DNA of 64,000 nt from Hedera helix (GCA_947179155.2 OX359282.1:12672533-12736532), one strand, 5' to 3'. Positions 11,101 through 23,576 are shown, numbered from the stretch's first letter. Numbers and translations are program-made. The notes: generated from the letters alone by a model not told the origin.

Positions 11101-12570
11101 GTTTAATATACCCTTAATTATTTAATTATATGGTTAGGTATAACATGCATAGATGTTATCATATGAATGCGTATATGATACTAATTTGAAGATCAACTTG
11201 ATTAATTGTTAGGTCTATCTAAAGAGAATTAAATTGAATTGGTTAGCAGTAGACCACGCACGAGGCAAGTTTCTTCTTAACCCTAACTTGTATTTATTGT
11301 TGCAAGTATTATTCAACATTATTTACATTTAGCAATTCAATTATTGTTGAGTAAGTATCTACACTCGTAGTTATTTGATAGACCCTTGAGTGAATTAATT
11401 ATTGAAAATTACTTCACATCAATATTGTATTGTATTCGCACATAGTGTCTTTGTAAATGTTATAGTTCAGTAATTTACGAACTGTTTAAGAATGTCTAAG
11501 CTAATTGTTTCGGCTAGACAAATGCATGTTTAAATTCATCTAATTGAATATTTTAAAAGCTTATCCAAACCATTGGTGGGTGCGGATTCTTATAGTAAGA
11601 CTGAGAAAGAACAACCCTAGTTAAAGGAGATTTTTATATGGTCAGGTAACCGAATTTACGCAAGAAAACTAAATGCTATACATATACATAGGACATGAGA
11701 GGACTGATCCCCTCAAGTGTCCCGTTATTTTTAACAAGGTGTCAGACATTGTATGTCTGTTCTACTTTAGTAGCAGTTCACGGTCATTAAAGACCACTCA
11801 GCAGTAAAGAGTCAATCTATTTTTATATTGAATATTGATTCTTGATATCTTTCACCATTGTTATTGTTGAAAACCTTGAAGTTATTTCCCTTCATCATGA
11901 TATATCTTATGTTGTTGTTTCTACACTTACTGAGCCATTTAGTTGTTCATTATTGCTATATCATGACTATATTTCAGCTAAGCCCGACTGCTCTAAGTCA
12001 GACAAAGGCAAAGGGAAAGCGAATGCGTAGTTTAGTAGATGCATGCTAGTTTAAATTACTGTTATGTAATTTCTTTGTAAATCTCTTATATTTCCCTTAA
12101 GATATGTAATGATTAAGATTAAGGTTAATAGACCTTGGGAAGTGTAGCCTTTTGTTAAGGAACCTTTTGTATTATTTCGCGAAGTTTGAATACAATTTAT
12201 GTATTTCATTGTTATTAAGTATTGTACAGTGAGAACCAAACTCGAGGTTAAAGAACCCAGATTTGGGGTCGTCACACTTACCCTTATTGTGGAATAAATA
12301 TTATTTATTTAAATAAATTAAATATTTTAATTTATTTATTTAAATAAGATTAAAATTGTTCTAATTGATTTATTTTACAACCGGTTTAATATGGAGAACC
12401 TAAAAGGTCATAATTCCAAAAAAATAATAATATTTATTTAAGAAGTAAATGATATAATCTTAATAATAGATTAAGTATATTTACTTTATACTATGGTGAT
12501 AGATAAGTTAAATAGATTAATATTTATTTAGTATTTTGAAAATACTAATTATAAATTAATAAAAGGAATC

Positions 12571-12647
<77 letters not shown>

Positions 12648-12648
12648 T
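12571..12648. repeat. (TTA)n microsatellite in the Copia-E LTR
   Basis: About 26 perfect TTA units. The inverted Copia-E LTR carries the complementary (TAA)n run at 30250-30354 at the same LTR position, so the microsatellite is part of the family. Confidence 0.95.
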
Positions 12649-12765
12649 TGTTCCTAAATGGTTTAGGAATTAATTAATAAGAGTACTCTCATATTAGTTC
12701 CTAATTAGATTAGAAGTTTAATTAAAAACCCTATTCCTAAAGGTGTTAGGAGGGTTGACTATATC

Positions 12766-12774
12766 TATAAATAA
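12766..12774 (+). promoter_or_regulatory. TATA box of the truncated Copia-E LTR
   Basis: TATAAATAA, matching the minus-strand TATA box at 30041-30050 of the complete LTR copy. Confidence 0.65.
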
Positions 12775-13605
12775 GAGGAGTCTTATTATGGATTAAGGTT
12801 ACATACACTTCCATAAGTTTTGGGAGAGTACTCATAAGTTCTCTAGATTTATGAAATTAGAAGAGAGAGAAAATTAATATTTGTCATCACCCACTTCTTG
12901 AATCCTTATTCTTCCTTAGTGGATTACCTCTAAAGGCTAAACACTTGGGTGACTAACGTTGATCAAATGAATCTAATCGGTGGAATTCATGGAGAGCATG
13001 AAGGAATTAGAGCTGAACATGTACCTGTGAAAAGCTAGTGTCTACATCGGTATAATTCTCTATCTCATCCTTGTTAATTAATAGTTATGCATAAATATCG
13101 ATTCTTTGATACCCCAGGATTTTAAAGTGATTCCAAATAAGGATTGTGATGAATTAAGTAAATATTATATTTAAAGCCTAGTGTTGAATGATGGAGGTAT
13201 TAAGGAATGATTTATGGAATGTGAAAAAGATTTATATGAATTAAGAAAAGAATGATCAATGTGCAGAGTATAAATGAAGTGTGATAGAAGGTATGAAATA
13301 AGTGGATTGAGTAAGGGTAAGTATGATTAAAGAAAAGAAATTCTTCAGAGAATGAGAAGTTATCTTGATAAGTGAACCAAGAAACGAGTTAAAGTTTTAT
13401 TAATAAATTTTTTAGAGAAATATGAAATGTAATACTACAAATAAATTGTGAAATGTTATCCATGTGAGTTATGAAAATTAATGAGCAAAGATATGATTAT
13501 TATGGATATAGTTGTGATTTATCAAGATAAATATATTGCAAGGTGCTATAAATAAAATACGTATAATTATTATGGCAATTATAATTTCGAGGACGGAATC
13601 CTGTT

Positions 13606-13618
13606 AAGGGGGGAAGAA
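13606..13618 (+). other. Polypurine tract of B1
   Basis: AAGGGGGGAAGAA lies directly against the LTR start TGTGAGGATCC. It would prime plus-strand DNA synthesis, and it fixes the orientation of family B as TGTGAGG...GTTACA. Confidence 0.8.
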
Positions 13619-14129
13619 TGTGAGGATCCGAATTTTCAGGATTTTCTTAATAATATTAAATGAGAATTTAATCGATAAAATTATCAAGGTTGTGTAAATT
13701 AATTATTATTTTATATGATTTAAGGTATGTGATGAGATTTAATTAGTAAATTAAATTTATACGAATACCATGATAAATTATGAGGAATTAAAATAATTGA
13801 AAAGTAAATAAATTGTTTAAAAACAATTTATGAAGAATAAAAGAAATTTTAGGTAGAAGTACAATAAATTGTACAATTAAATTATTGTGAAGGTGCAGGA
13901 ATTATTATTTAAATAATGTTATTAGATATGAATATATATACATTTGTATATACATGTGTGCATGTTTAATTGTGATAATTATAAATTTCATTAATTATGA
14001 GAATTAAGGAATTAATAATTAAATTAATCCGAAAATTTATGAAAAGTTAATGAGGAAGTTAGTAAAATTAAAAATATTGATTATATAATTAATCTATAAT
14101 TATGGTGGAGGTTTGGAAATTAATAAAGA

Positions 14130-14370
14130 AGAAAAGTAATTATATAAATTATATAATTTATATAAGAAAATTAAAGTGAAATATGAGAAAAATAATAATT
14201 ATATAAATTATATAGGAATAATTATATAATTTATATAAGAAGATTAAATTGAATAAGGATGGAAGAAATTTTTATAAATTATGTTGTGTAAAATGAAAAT
14301 TATATAAGGATAAAGTAATTATATAAATTATATAATAATAAATTATATAATTTATATAAGGAAAGTTAGT
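14130..14370. repeat. TTATATAAATTATATAA palindrome array in B1
   Basis: Repeated AATTATATAAATTATATAA and its near-complement ATTATATAATTTATATAAG alternate, giving long stem-forming units upstream of the presumed transcription start. Equivalents are at 20125-20235 (B2), 28255-28465 (B4), 47690-47925 (B3) and 62955-63210 (B6). Confidence 0.85.
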
Positions 14371-14489
14371 GTAAGATGTAAAGAAATAAAAATAAATGAG
14401 AAAAATGAATGTTTTAAGTTACTAAAAATTATATTTATGTATAATGTTATTATTATGACTTTTATGAGAAATAATATTTCAAAAACGTG

Positions 14490-14510
14490 AACATGTTAGT
14501 GTAACATGTT
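14490..14510. promoter_or_regulatory. Conserved interrupted palindrome upstream of the B promoter
   Basis: AACATGTTA, three bases, then TAACATGTT. It is kept at the same LTR position in B2 (20426-20446), B4 (28102-28122, reverse) and B3 (47535-47555, reverse), and is partly decayed in B6 (63338-63358). Such dyads usually bind dimeric transcription factors; the role is inferred. Confidence 0.5.
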
Positions 14511-15279
14511 GTTCAAGTAACGAAGTAAAAAATTACGAAAAATATTTTTTTTATGTTATATGAATTATTTTATGATTTTTGGAAGTATAAATTACCTCAT
14601 GTAATTGCATGCGTGTCATTATGCGTGTACAAAATTTGTCAAGTAAAGTACCCAAAAGAGGTATTAAAATTATTTATAAATCATATTATGATTTTTGATG
14701 AATTAAAATAAATATTTTATATACATTATATAAAATATTTATTACACGTAATAACTACGTAATGTATTAAATTCATTAATTTGCATGCTATTTTGGAACG
14801 TCCGAGAAGTTGGCTAAGGCGGTGGACTTGGAAATGAAAATTAAAACTATCTAATACTTAAGGTGTATATATATATGGAGAGGAAAAGAATAAAAAGAAA
14901 AACAAAAAGGAAATTAAGCAAACATTTCCTTCCTATTTTAGTTCCAACCGAAACCACCACCATGACCACCATAAAACTCTATCACCACCATGGAAGGATC
15001 ATCTTGGGGCCATCAAAGTGAACACAAAGCTTCAAGAAAGGTAAAGAAATTAATTTAGTTGAATTATTTTAGCAATTATGGTGTTGGAATAATTTTGTGG
15101 AAAAATAAGAAATAATTAGAATAATTATTCCAAATAATTTTTGGATGAATATCTATGAGTTATATAATTTTTGGAATATTTTTGTTGTGAAATTGAGGAA
15201 CAAAAATGGTTAAATTTAGTTGTGGTTGGCTACTGTTGCTGCGAAAAGAAGAAGAAGAAATAAAAAGGCTGCCACGCAT

Positions 15280-15440
15280 GGCGCGTCAGCCATTTTTTTT
15301 CCCAGACACAGCTCGAAACGACGTCGTTTGGGGCGCGGAAGAAGGGGTCGCGCCATGCACTGCTGAGTTTTCGGTGCCGACCGAGCCAAATGACGTCGTT
15401 TGGCTGGCAAGGAGGACGCCGCGCGCAATGCGCGGCGGTC
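15280..15440. repeat. GC-rich dyad island in B1
   Basis: Alternating palindromic motifs: AAACGACGTCGTTT at about 15316-15329, ATGACGTCGTTT at about 15390, and GCGCGCAATGCGCGGC at 15421-15436. Frames that stay open across this island do so because GC-rich DNA has few stop codons; they show no protein similarity. Confidence 0.8.
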
Positions 15441-15444
15441 GGTC

Positions 15445-15590
15445 ACGCAGTGAAATGACCATTTTGCCCCTGGCCTTTCCAGAAAATACCGAACAAGTCC
15501 AAACGTTGCGAAAATTACAAAAATGCCCTTGGACTTTCCGAAAAATTCCGGTTATGTCCCTAAGGGCGCAGAAATGACCAAAATACCCCC
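15445..15590. repeat. Degenerate repeats of about 55 bp downstream of the B1 dyad island
   Basis: Units of the type AAATTACAAAAATGCCC, CTTTCCGAAAA and CCGGTTATGTCCCT recur two to three times. Copies occur in B2 (21390-21530), B3 (36605-36690 and 46489-46600, reverse), B4 (26925-27120, reverse) and, in reduced form, in G (59465-59560). Confidence 0.65.
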
Positions 15591-17068
15591 AAAAAATGAT
15601 TTTTAATTAAATAAATGTTTAAAATTTGTTGAAAAATTATAAAAAAAATTATAGAAAAATACTAAAAATATAGAAATGATATTTGAGTATTAAATTTAAT
15701 ATTTTTGTAAAAATATTAAATACAGGAGATTAATATTTAAATATTTTAAATATTAATCTAATGAGTTTAAAATTTAGAAAATGAATAAATGAAAATCCGC
15801 ACAACCGAATACGCTAAAATTTATCCGATAATCCGGGTTGTCCGTATCGGATGTGTTTGATATTAAGTTATATTAATATTTTATGGGACGAGGTTAATAT
15901 AATTAACCATATTATTTAATAATTGACCCGGTACCCTAAAATAAATCGACGGGTAGGGTTAATTACATTATAGATGATATTAATCAAGCAAATTAATATC
16001 ATAAAGAGATGAATAATTATTATTTGATTATTTTATGATCATAGGTTGTACGAGAAGCATTATAGAATGGGTATTAATTAATTTTACAATCCAGACAAGT
16101 TCTGCAGTCCTTAAATGTTAAATGTTGACTGTTATGATATGATAATACTTGTTCAAATGCATATAAATTATGTGTTATGTGATATGTGGATAATATGACA
16201 ATTATGTATATTTTGTGCAATGATGTGAGATATATTGCTATAGTAGAAGCACAACACATGATGTATGACACACATCAAGCATGTTAAGGTATGTGCTACG
16301 TGAAGCATGAAATGTGTTAACTGTTAAACTTGCTGAGTCGTTGTGCTTATTACTTGCTTAAAATAAACTTTTGCAGGTTAAGAAAAGAATTTCAAGAATA
16401 TCAGATTATATAGAGACAAATTTTCCAAAAAGGTTATGAACGTTAGTACTAAATGTTTATATTATGATTCAATATGGATGATTTGTCAAGGTGACATTAA
16501 TATTTTGTATACATGCAAAATTTGGTACAGATAGGACGAGTAGAATTAAAATATGAATTTTGATTGTTTAATGTAGTTGGTATGAAAAAGACTATTATAT
16601 GTTTAATTATAAATTATGATACAAAGAACATTTGTATAGATATGAATGATATTAAATGGTTAATGTTGAGCATTATGACACCTATAATAGAAAGAAAAGG
16701 AAAAGTAAAGGTTGCGATCCAGGGACTAGGATCAAGATGTAAGAATTTTAAATGCCAAAATATTTTAATACAATGATTGTATTAAGAAAAAGAAAACAAA
16801 AATTATACCGATAAATTTGGTAATTGATGGTTTTGAAATTAATTAATAGATCAATTAAGGTGATTAAAGATTTATTAACGGACCGAAATTTGGACGTAAA
16901 GGAAGATAATGTATAATAAATACAAAGTTTAAGGGAATAAAGTTAGTCGAATTTCGGGGTCGTTACAAATTCTGATTATGGTTTGTAAAATTTTAAATTC
17001 TAATTTTACTATGCTTCCGCTGCTTTTGTGCAATTTGATTGTTTGTTCATGGATATTACAAACCAACA

Positions 17069-18532
17069 CACACATCCAACCTTATTCCTTCGAATCTCAA
17101 CATAGATCCTCTTCGCAAAGAAATCTCCCATAACAAACATGTTTCAACATAAAACTACAAACAATACGTAAAACCTAAATAGATCTAAAGGTTTAGAGCA
17201 CTTTTAAACCTTTTGGATCTTCTTGCTTTCCTTCTCCTTGAAATAAATTCTAGCTAGAGACTCCACCCCTGCTCCTTGATCTACCCAAATTCTTACTCTT
17301 TATTTCTCTATAACTTTTTCTCTCAACACTCTAACTCATAATAGCTCTCAAAGAACACTTTATCTTTTAAACTTAGTAAGAAGAAGCAAATGAACCAACA
17401 TTGTCAAGCTAGGTAAATGTCTTATTTATAGGACTTACATAAGCTTCATTAACATTCACTAATTAACTAACACCTAGTTAAAGTAGTCTCTAATCCAATA
17501 AAAAATAAGATCAACTTTTTAGGGAAAAGTACTTTGCATTGGGGAGGGTTTTAAAGGTTTATATTTTTGAGGAGCAATTTGACATGCTAGCTTCCTAGCT
17601 CCTCCACAAATTAACCCAAGTAGGGTTAACTCTCTCCAACACCCAACCCATGGTGAATCTACTAACTTCACCTTAGTTAACTCTCATCTTTTATGTATAT
17701 ATGTAACAATATATCCATACATTTCCTAGCACTTAACTCATGCCTAGTTAAGGTTCTAACCTAGGTTCACCAAATTAACCAAACAATGGTTAATTTTTTA
17801 CATATCACCAATACATAAAATGTTTGGGCTTCTCATTAAATTGTTTGGACTCAATTCATTAAATCCAAATGGGTTACTAGTTAATTCCCTTAAACTTCCA
17901 ACAATTAAATCAATTTGGGTTATTATCTTATATTATATGGACTAGTGCATACTAACTTATAAGACTTAATAATAATAAGACTTGGCTAATTTAAGTTAAA
18001 TTATACATATCATTTAGTAACTTTTTGAGCTACTAATTAAATCATATAAGACTTACCCCATTGAGCTTATTTAACAAACACATTGGATTAAATACATAAT
18101 TCAATTAGACTTGCTATTTAAAAGTCATTTAGGCTACCTGATTAGGTTCAACTATAAAACCCTAACATATATACATAATTACACATCTCTTGGGCTTGCT
18201 TTAAATATAACTAACCATATAATATACACATATTCCCACATTTTTTTAAATTCAATAATTCATTTATTTTATTATTCTTCATTAATCACACAAGTAACTC
18301 ACTTAATGATTATTAAACTTCTTATTTGTCATCCAAGGGTAACGTTCAAGCATTGTAATCTCATCACATAAGCTCCACTTACATTTATTTTCATTACATA
18401 GTTAATTCGAGCAAATTAAATTAACTATCTTACGATTCTCATCACATCACACATATATAAAAATATACATGGGTCACACACAATATTTATAAAAAAAAAA
18501 AAATTAGGTTCGAAATTTTCTTGGTCATTACA
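17069..18532 (-). mobile_element. A4: 5' part of an A-type LTR, minus strand
   Basis: Reading the minus strand from 18532 gives TGTAATGACCAAGAAAATTTC, the family A start, followed by the A-like block rich in GCCCA phrases and a TATA box at 17422-17430. The match ends at the Copia-E LTR terminus at 17068, so the palindrome array and 3' half are missing. It is more diverged from A2 and A3 than those are from each other. Confidence 0.75.
17422..17430 (-). promoter_or_regulatory. TATA box of LTR A4
   Basis: Minus-strand TATAAATAA, followed by GTTCATTTGCTTCTT, as in the other A copies. Confidence 0.6.
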
Positions 18533-18795
18533 TTAACCCTTCAAGCACAATGCCTTATAGTGGAGTAACCAAAGTCCACACTTGGTTCTCATTTATGGAG
18601 TCCATTTTGAATTTTATGGTCATAAGTCATTTCTCTTGAGTCTCTACTACTCATACATCATCGTATTTAACTAGATCATCATTTGTTATGATGCATACCT
18701 TATCATCATCATCTATGATGAATTCATAATACATTTCAGGTATCATAGGTACTTTTCCAGATTTACGACTCGATCGTGGTACAGTAGGTTCCTAT
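18533..18795 (-). pseudogene. Copia reverse-transcriptase N-terminal fragment
   Basis: The minus-strand translation contains EFIIDDDDKVCII and, further on, KMDSI.ENQVWTLV, which is the start of the Copia reverse-transcriptase domain (the MDSM..NQVWTLV stretch). It matches 32560-32760 inside Copia element E closely but not identically. Stops and frameshifts are present. It joins an Athila-like gag at about 18795 without a recognisable terminus. Confidence 0.65.
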
Positions 18796-19555
18796 AGTTG
18801 AATAACCCTCACTTGTTATATTTTCTTCCTCAACAACAATTTCCTCTTCAATTGGGATTGGTGGCACTATAGTGGTTTCTCTAGTAGTATTTAGTAAAGT
18901 TCTACCACTATGCAGTGTCACTGCCTTGCATTGCTCCTTGTCTTCCCTCTTTAGATTGACTTCAATGTCACTAGGTAAGCTTCCTTACAGACGATTATTG
19001 ATAGCACTTGCAAGTTGTCCCACTTGATTTTCGAGAATTCGAATAGCAACATCTTAGCTATTTATTCTCGTCTCATTTTTTAAAATATATCGGGAAAACA
19101 ATTCTTCCAAGTTAGACTTTCTCTAGAGGAGGATGGGTTTGTTGATGTTGTGGTTGTTGTTGATTGTAATTTTGAAATCCTAGAGGATATGATTGCCTTA
19201 AAGATGAAGATTGACCTTGATTGTTATTATTGCTCCATGAGAAATTAGGATGATTTCTCACTCTAGGATAATAATGAGTCGGTATATTGTTGTTTTGCTA
19301 CCAATTGTAATTACTGACATACTGCATTGATTCTGCCTTGATAGCACATTGATCACTCGGATGTTCTCCAACACATATATCTCATACCATTACTACACTC
19401 TGCACATGTTTCATTCCCATAGTGTCGATTGTCATTGTAAGTGTAGCCACTTGTGCAGATAAGGATGTAACTGCATCCACTTTATGCATTCCCACTACTT
19501 TCCTTGGAGTCAACCTCTTAGAAGGCCACTGATAATTATTTGCTGTTATGGTTTT

Positions 19556-19888
19556 TGTGAGGAGTCGAATTTTCGAGATTTCTTTAATAATATTAAATAA
19601 GAATTTAAATAACAAAATTATTAAGGTTATTTAAATCATTTATGATTGATATATTTTATATGAATTAAAGTGTGTAATGAGATTTAATTGGTAAATTAAA
19701 TTTGTACAGAGATGGTAATAATTGGTGTTGAATTAAAATAATTGAAAAGTAAATAAATTGTTTAAAAATAATTTATTAATAGTAAAAGAAATTTCATATA
19801 ATGGTACAATAAATTGTACAATAAAATTATTGTAGAGGTGCGGAAATTATTATTTAAATAATGTTATGTGGTAGTGTGAGGTATGAAT

Positions 19889-19929
<41 letters not shown>

Positions 19930-22745
19930 TTGTATATATATGTGTTTATGTTTAATGGGTGTATTTATAAATTCTATTAATTATGAAAATTTAGGGATTA
20001 ATAATTAAATTAATCCAGAAATTAATAAAAAGTTAAAGAAGGATTTAATAAAATTGTAGTTATTGATTTTAGATTTAATCTGTAATTATGGAGGAACTTT
20101 AGAAATTATTTAAAAAGGAAAATGTAATTATATAAATTATATAATATTAAATTATATAATTTATATAAGAAAGATAACAAGGAAATAATAATTATATAAA
20201 TTATATAAAAATAATTATATAATTTATATAAGGATAATACATTAATTAAGAAAGGAAATATAATTGTACAAATGGTATAATATTATATTATATGGCGGGT
20301 TAAATAATAAAGAAATGAAAAATAAATGAGAAAAAAAGAAGAAGGTTTTAATTTATAAAAAAAATTATGTTATGGTATAATAAAATTGTTATGACTTTTA
20401 TTGGAAATAATATTTTAGAAACGTGAACATGTTAGTGTAACATGTTGTCCAAGTAACGAAGTGAAAATGTATGAAAAATAATTTTTATAAGTTATATGAA
20501 TTATTTTATGAATTTTGGAGGTATAAATTACTTCATATAATTACATGCATGTCATTATGCGTGTACAAAATTTGTCAAGTAAAGTACCTGAAAAATGTCT
20601 AAATATTAATTATAAATCATGTTATGAATTTTGATGAATTAAAATAAATATTTTACATACATTATGTAAAATATTTATTACACGAAATAATTACGTATTG
20701 TATTAAATTAAATTTGCATGCTATTTTTGGAACATCCAAGAATTGTGGTATGATTAAGGCGGTGGAGGAAAATTTCTATCCAAAAATAGTTAAGTGACTT
20801 GTGGGGGAATATAAAAGGAATAAAAAACAAGAAAAGAAAAGAACAAAAACACTCTCTCTTTCTTTATATTGCTCCATCCGAAAACACTACCACCATCTCC
20901 AACCGAAAAACACCACCACCGCCAAAGAGAGAAAAATTTTGGTGAAGGAAAAGTTTCAAGGAAGGATTTCAAGCTTAAGGGAAGGTATAAAATTAATTTA
21001 GTTGGTTTGTTTTTGTAATTATAGTGATAAAATAATTGTGTGAAAAATTAGTAAATAATTAAAATAATTATTCTAAATAATTTATGGAAGTGTATTTATG
21101 AATTATATCATGTTTAGTTTAATTATGTTGAAGAAAAAAAAATGATCAAAATGGTGTAAAAATTTCTTGGTTTGGTTTACTGTTCGGAAGAAGAAGAAGG
21201 AAGAAAATTCTGGCCGTCCGCGCATTGCGCGGTGGCCAAAAATTTTTCAGACGCGGGGGTTAAAACGATGCCATTTGGGGAGCAAATTCTGGTCGGTCGC
21301 GCCATGCGCGGCTGTCACTACTTTGGCGCCGTTTGGGCAGTCGGCAGAAGAAAGCCTCGCGCTATGCGCGGTGGCCGGCAACGCTGGAAATTACCAGCGT
21401 GCCCCTGGGCTTTTCCAAAAATGTCGGACGTGTCCTTGACCTCGGCAAATTACCGTTTTACCCCTGAGCTTTCCAAAAAATACCGAATATGTCCCTAGAG
21501 TTACGAAAATTTTCAAAATGCCCCCAGAAAGTGATTTTTAATTAAATAAATGTTTAAAAATTATTTAAAAATTATAAAAAAAATACTAAAAATATAGAAA
21601 TGATGTTTGGACATTAAATTTAATATTTTTGTAAAAATATTAAATATTGGGGATTAATATTTAAATACTTTAAATATTAATCTATTTAGTTTAAAAGTTA
21701 AAAAATGATTAAATGAAAATCCGAACAATCAAATACGCTAAATTTTATCCGATAAGTCGGGTTGTCCGCATTGAATGTGTTTTATATTAAGATAAATTAA
21801 TATATTAAGGAACGAGGTTAATATAATTAACCATATTATTTGATAATTGGCCCGGAGATGATATTAATTTATTAAATTAATATCATAAGAGGATAAATAA
21901 TTATTAATTAATTATCTTATGGTCTTAGGTTGTTCGAGAAAGGGTTTTGAGCCACCAATTAATAATTGGACGTCAAGGCAAGTTCTTCAGTACTTTAATG
22001 TTAAATGGTTGTCTGTTATGATATGTTAATTTTTATTCAAATGCATATAAATTATGTGTTATGTGATACTTTGTGCAATGATGTGAATATATGTGAGATA
22101 TAATGCTTGAGTAGAAGCACAACACATGATATATGACACACACAAAACATATTATGCTATATGTTACATGAAGCATGTAAGGTGTAAACTGTTGAACTTG
22201 CTGAGCCGTTGTGCTCATTCCTTGCATGATATAAAATTGTACAGGTAAAAATGTAACTTCAGGAGTATTAAATCCTAACTAGAGATTTTGTACGACATCA
22301 GGGAAAGTTGAAAAATGTAATTGTTTTGTATATTTTATTTGTATATACAAACTGGATATGGTTAAATTAGTGGAATGAGTAGTTATAATTCTTGAAATTA
22401 TATTTGTCAGATTTATGATCGAATAAAAAAGGTTTAGTCATGAATTTTGAGTATTTAATAATACTCATCATGACAGAAAAGAAACAGGTAAAGGTTGCGA
22501 TCCAGGTACAAGGATCGAGATATTAAGTTTTTAAATATCCAAATATTTTAATACAATGATTGAGAAAAGGGAAAAAAAATTTATACCGAAAAATATGATA
22601 AATGGATGACTGTAAAGTCAATTAATGTGTTAAATAAGGTGATTAAAGATTTATTAACGGACCGAAATTTAGACGCATGAAAAATAATGTATAATAAACA
22701 TGAAATTTAAAGTAATAAGGTTTGTCGAATTTCGGGGTCGTTACA
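19556..22745 (+). mobile_element. Solo LTR B2 (family B) inside D1 gag
   Basis: Starts TGTGAGGAGTCGAATTTTCG and ends CGGGGTCGTTACA, with exact 5-bp duplications GTTTT at 19551-19555 and 22746-22750. Removing it restores the reading of D1 gag from EAYELLK to NNYQWPS. It carries all the family B modules: palindrome array (20125-20235), AACATGTTA dyad (20426-20446), a TATA-like GAATATAAAAGG at about 20808, GC dyad island with CCGCGCATTGCGCGG at 21218-21232, degenerate repeats, and CTTGCTGAGCCGTTGTGCT at about 22197. Confidence 0.95.
19899..19928. repeat. (CA)n microsatellite in B2
   Basis: Fifteen or so CA units following a short TATATATA run. Confidence 0.95.
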
Positions 22746-23576
22746 GTTTTCAACAGCTCATATGCCTCATTATAGCTCTTCCACATTAAGGCTCTGTCTG
22801 CTGCGACATCAATACTTTGTCGAGTAAAACTAGACAATCCATTATAAAATGTTTATACGTGTAACCACTTAGGTATCCTATGGTAAGGACATCCTCTGAG
22901 ATGATCTTGAAAATGCGCCCACGTCTCATAAAGAGACTCAGAATTCTACTGTGAAAAAGTTGTAATGTCATTTCGCATTCATGCTTTTTTAGCTGGCGGA
23001 AAGAACTTAGCCAAGAATTTTTGAGTTAGATCATCCCAGGTGCTAATGGAGCCCACTGGTAGAGAATGCAACCAACTCTTCGCCTTATCATATAAAGTGA
23101 AAGGAAAAAGTCAAAGTCTGATAGCGTCTTCGAAAACTCCTTGATATCTGAAAGTGTCATAGATCTCCAGAAAGTTTATCAAATGATTATTTGGGTCATC
23201 ATTTGGCATCCCATTGAATTACACATGATTTTGAATCATTTGGATAGTACCCGACTTGATCTCAAAGCAGTTAGCTATAATAGCTGGCCTAATGATGCTT
23301 GAATGAATATCTGTGACTTGTGGCATAGCATATTCCCGCAACATTTTATGATCTTCTTCTACCATTGTACCTTGATTGTGTATAACTTGACCCTTCCTTT
23401 CTTTTCACAGTCTTCGCAAAGTTCTTTCAATCTCAGGATTGAAAGTTACAAGATTCGGATCTTGAAAAGGTTGCATACAAAATCAAGAGTACCTGAAAAA
23501 TTAAACAAACGTAACCATTTAAATTAATATTATCTCCAATGAGCTTAATATTGCAAAGAAATTAGATAAAAAAAAC

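Larger units (their letters stand above)
8392..12276 (+). mobile_element. Solo LTR A2 (Gypsy-type, family A)
   Basis: Starts TGTAATGACCACG and ends GGGGTCGTCACA, with exact 5-bp duplications CTTAC at 8387-8391 and 12277-12281. At 3885 bp it is the longest A copy. In order it holds a (TG)n/(TA)n microsatellite, a TATA box at 9174, a GC-rich dyad block at 10160-10250, the palindrome array at 10430-11100, and the CTTGCTGAG-type segment ending in a TTTCAG 3' splice-like site near 11980. No protein domain is present. The family's end sequence resembles F, whose primer-binding site shows that this end is the 3' end of the LTR. Confidence 0.95.
13105..16967 (+). mobile_element. B1: chromovirus-like Gypsy element reduced to its 3' end
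   Basis: The insertion into the Copia-E LTR is flanked by GATTC (13100-13104) and AATTC (16968-16972), a 5-bp duplication with one mismatch. Inside are about 510 bp of internal non-coding tail (13105-13618), including the phrase ATTTCGAGGACGGAAT that precedes the polypurine tract in Tekay-type chromoviruses, then the polypurine tract and a complete 3' LTR. The 5' LTR and all of gag-pol are gone; at most a few bases of 5' LTR may remain at 13105-13125. Deletion rather than LTR recombination explains this structure. Confidence 0.75.
13619..16967 (+). mobile_element. 3' LTR of B1 (family B reference copy)
   Basis: Starts TGTGAGGATCCG and ends CGGGGTCGTTACA; 3349 bp. In order it holds an AT palindrome array (14130-14370), an interrupted palindrome AACATGTTA-TAACATGTT (14490-14510), a purine-rich leader near 14875-14920, a GC-rich dyad island (15280-15440), degenerate repeats of about 55 bp (15445-15590), the conserved CTTGCTGAGTCGTTGTGCT segment (about 16328) and a TTTTGCAGG 3' splice-like site (about 16371). 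Other copies are B2, B3, B4, B6 and B7. Confidence 0.9.
7746..17068 (+). mobile_element. Left-truncated Copia-E LTR, split by two insertions
   Basis: Segments 7746-8391, 12282-13104 and 16973-17068 join into one sequence that matches, in reverse, the Copia-E 3' LTR at 29591-31546. Shared landmarks are GCTTGCTCTTATGA near the left limit, a long (TTA)n run, the TATA box and leader around 12766, and the end ATTACAAACCAACA. The first several hundred bases of the LTR are missing on the left. A2 inserted first or independently at 8391 (duplication CTTAC) and the B1 element at 13104. This LTR is fossil: no internal Copia domain is attached to it. Confidence 0.75.
18800..23480 (-). pseudogene. Decayed Athila-like gag of element D1, split by solo LTR B2
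   Basis: Once B2 is set aside, the minus strand from about 23372 encodes a recognisable Athila/Tat-type Gag: LREYAMPQVTDIHSS, an EIKSGTIQMIQNHV stretch ending in an early stop, FNGMPNDDP, a FRYQGVFEDAIR helix, SWLHSLP, QKFLAKFFPPAK, the WHxC-like CPYHRIPKWLH, and ADRALMWKSYNEAYELLK. It resumes on the far side of B2 with NNYQWPSKR, SAQVATLT, the zinc-knuckle-like CVGEHPSDQC, YPRVRNHPNFSW and KEQCKAVTLHSG. Several stops are visible. Protease and pol are absent. Gag would form virus-like particles and bind RNA; this copy cannot. D2 (61825-62449) is its closest relative here. Confidence 0.88.

Noticed and set aside
15206..15577. A 123-codon plus-strand frame across the GC-rich island of B1
   Set aside because: It is open only because the island is GC-rich; equivalent frames in B2, B3 and B4 differ in frame and sequence, and no domain is recognisable.
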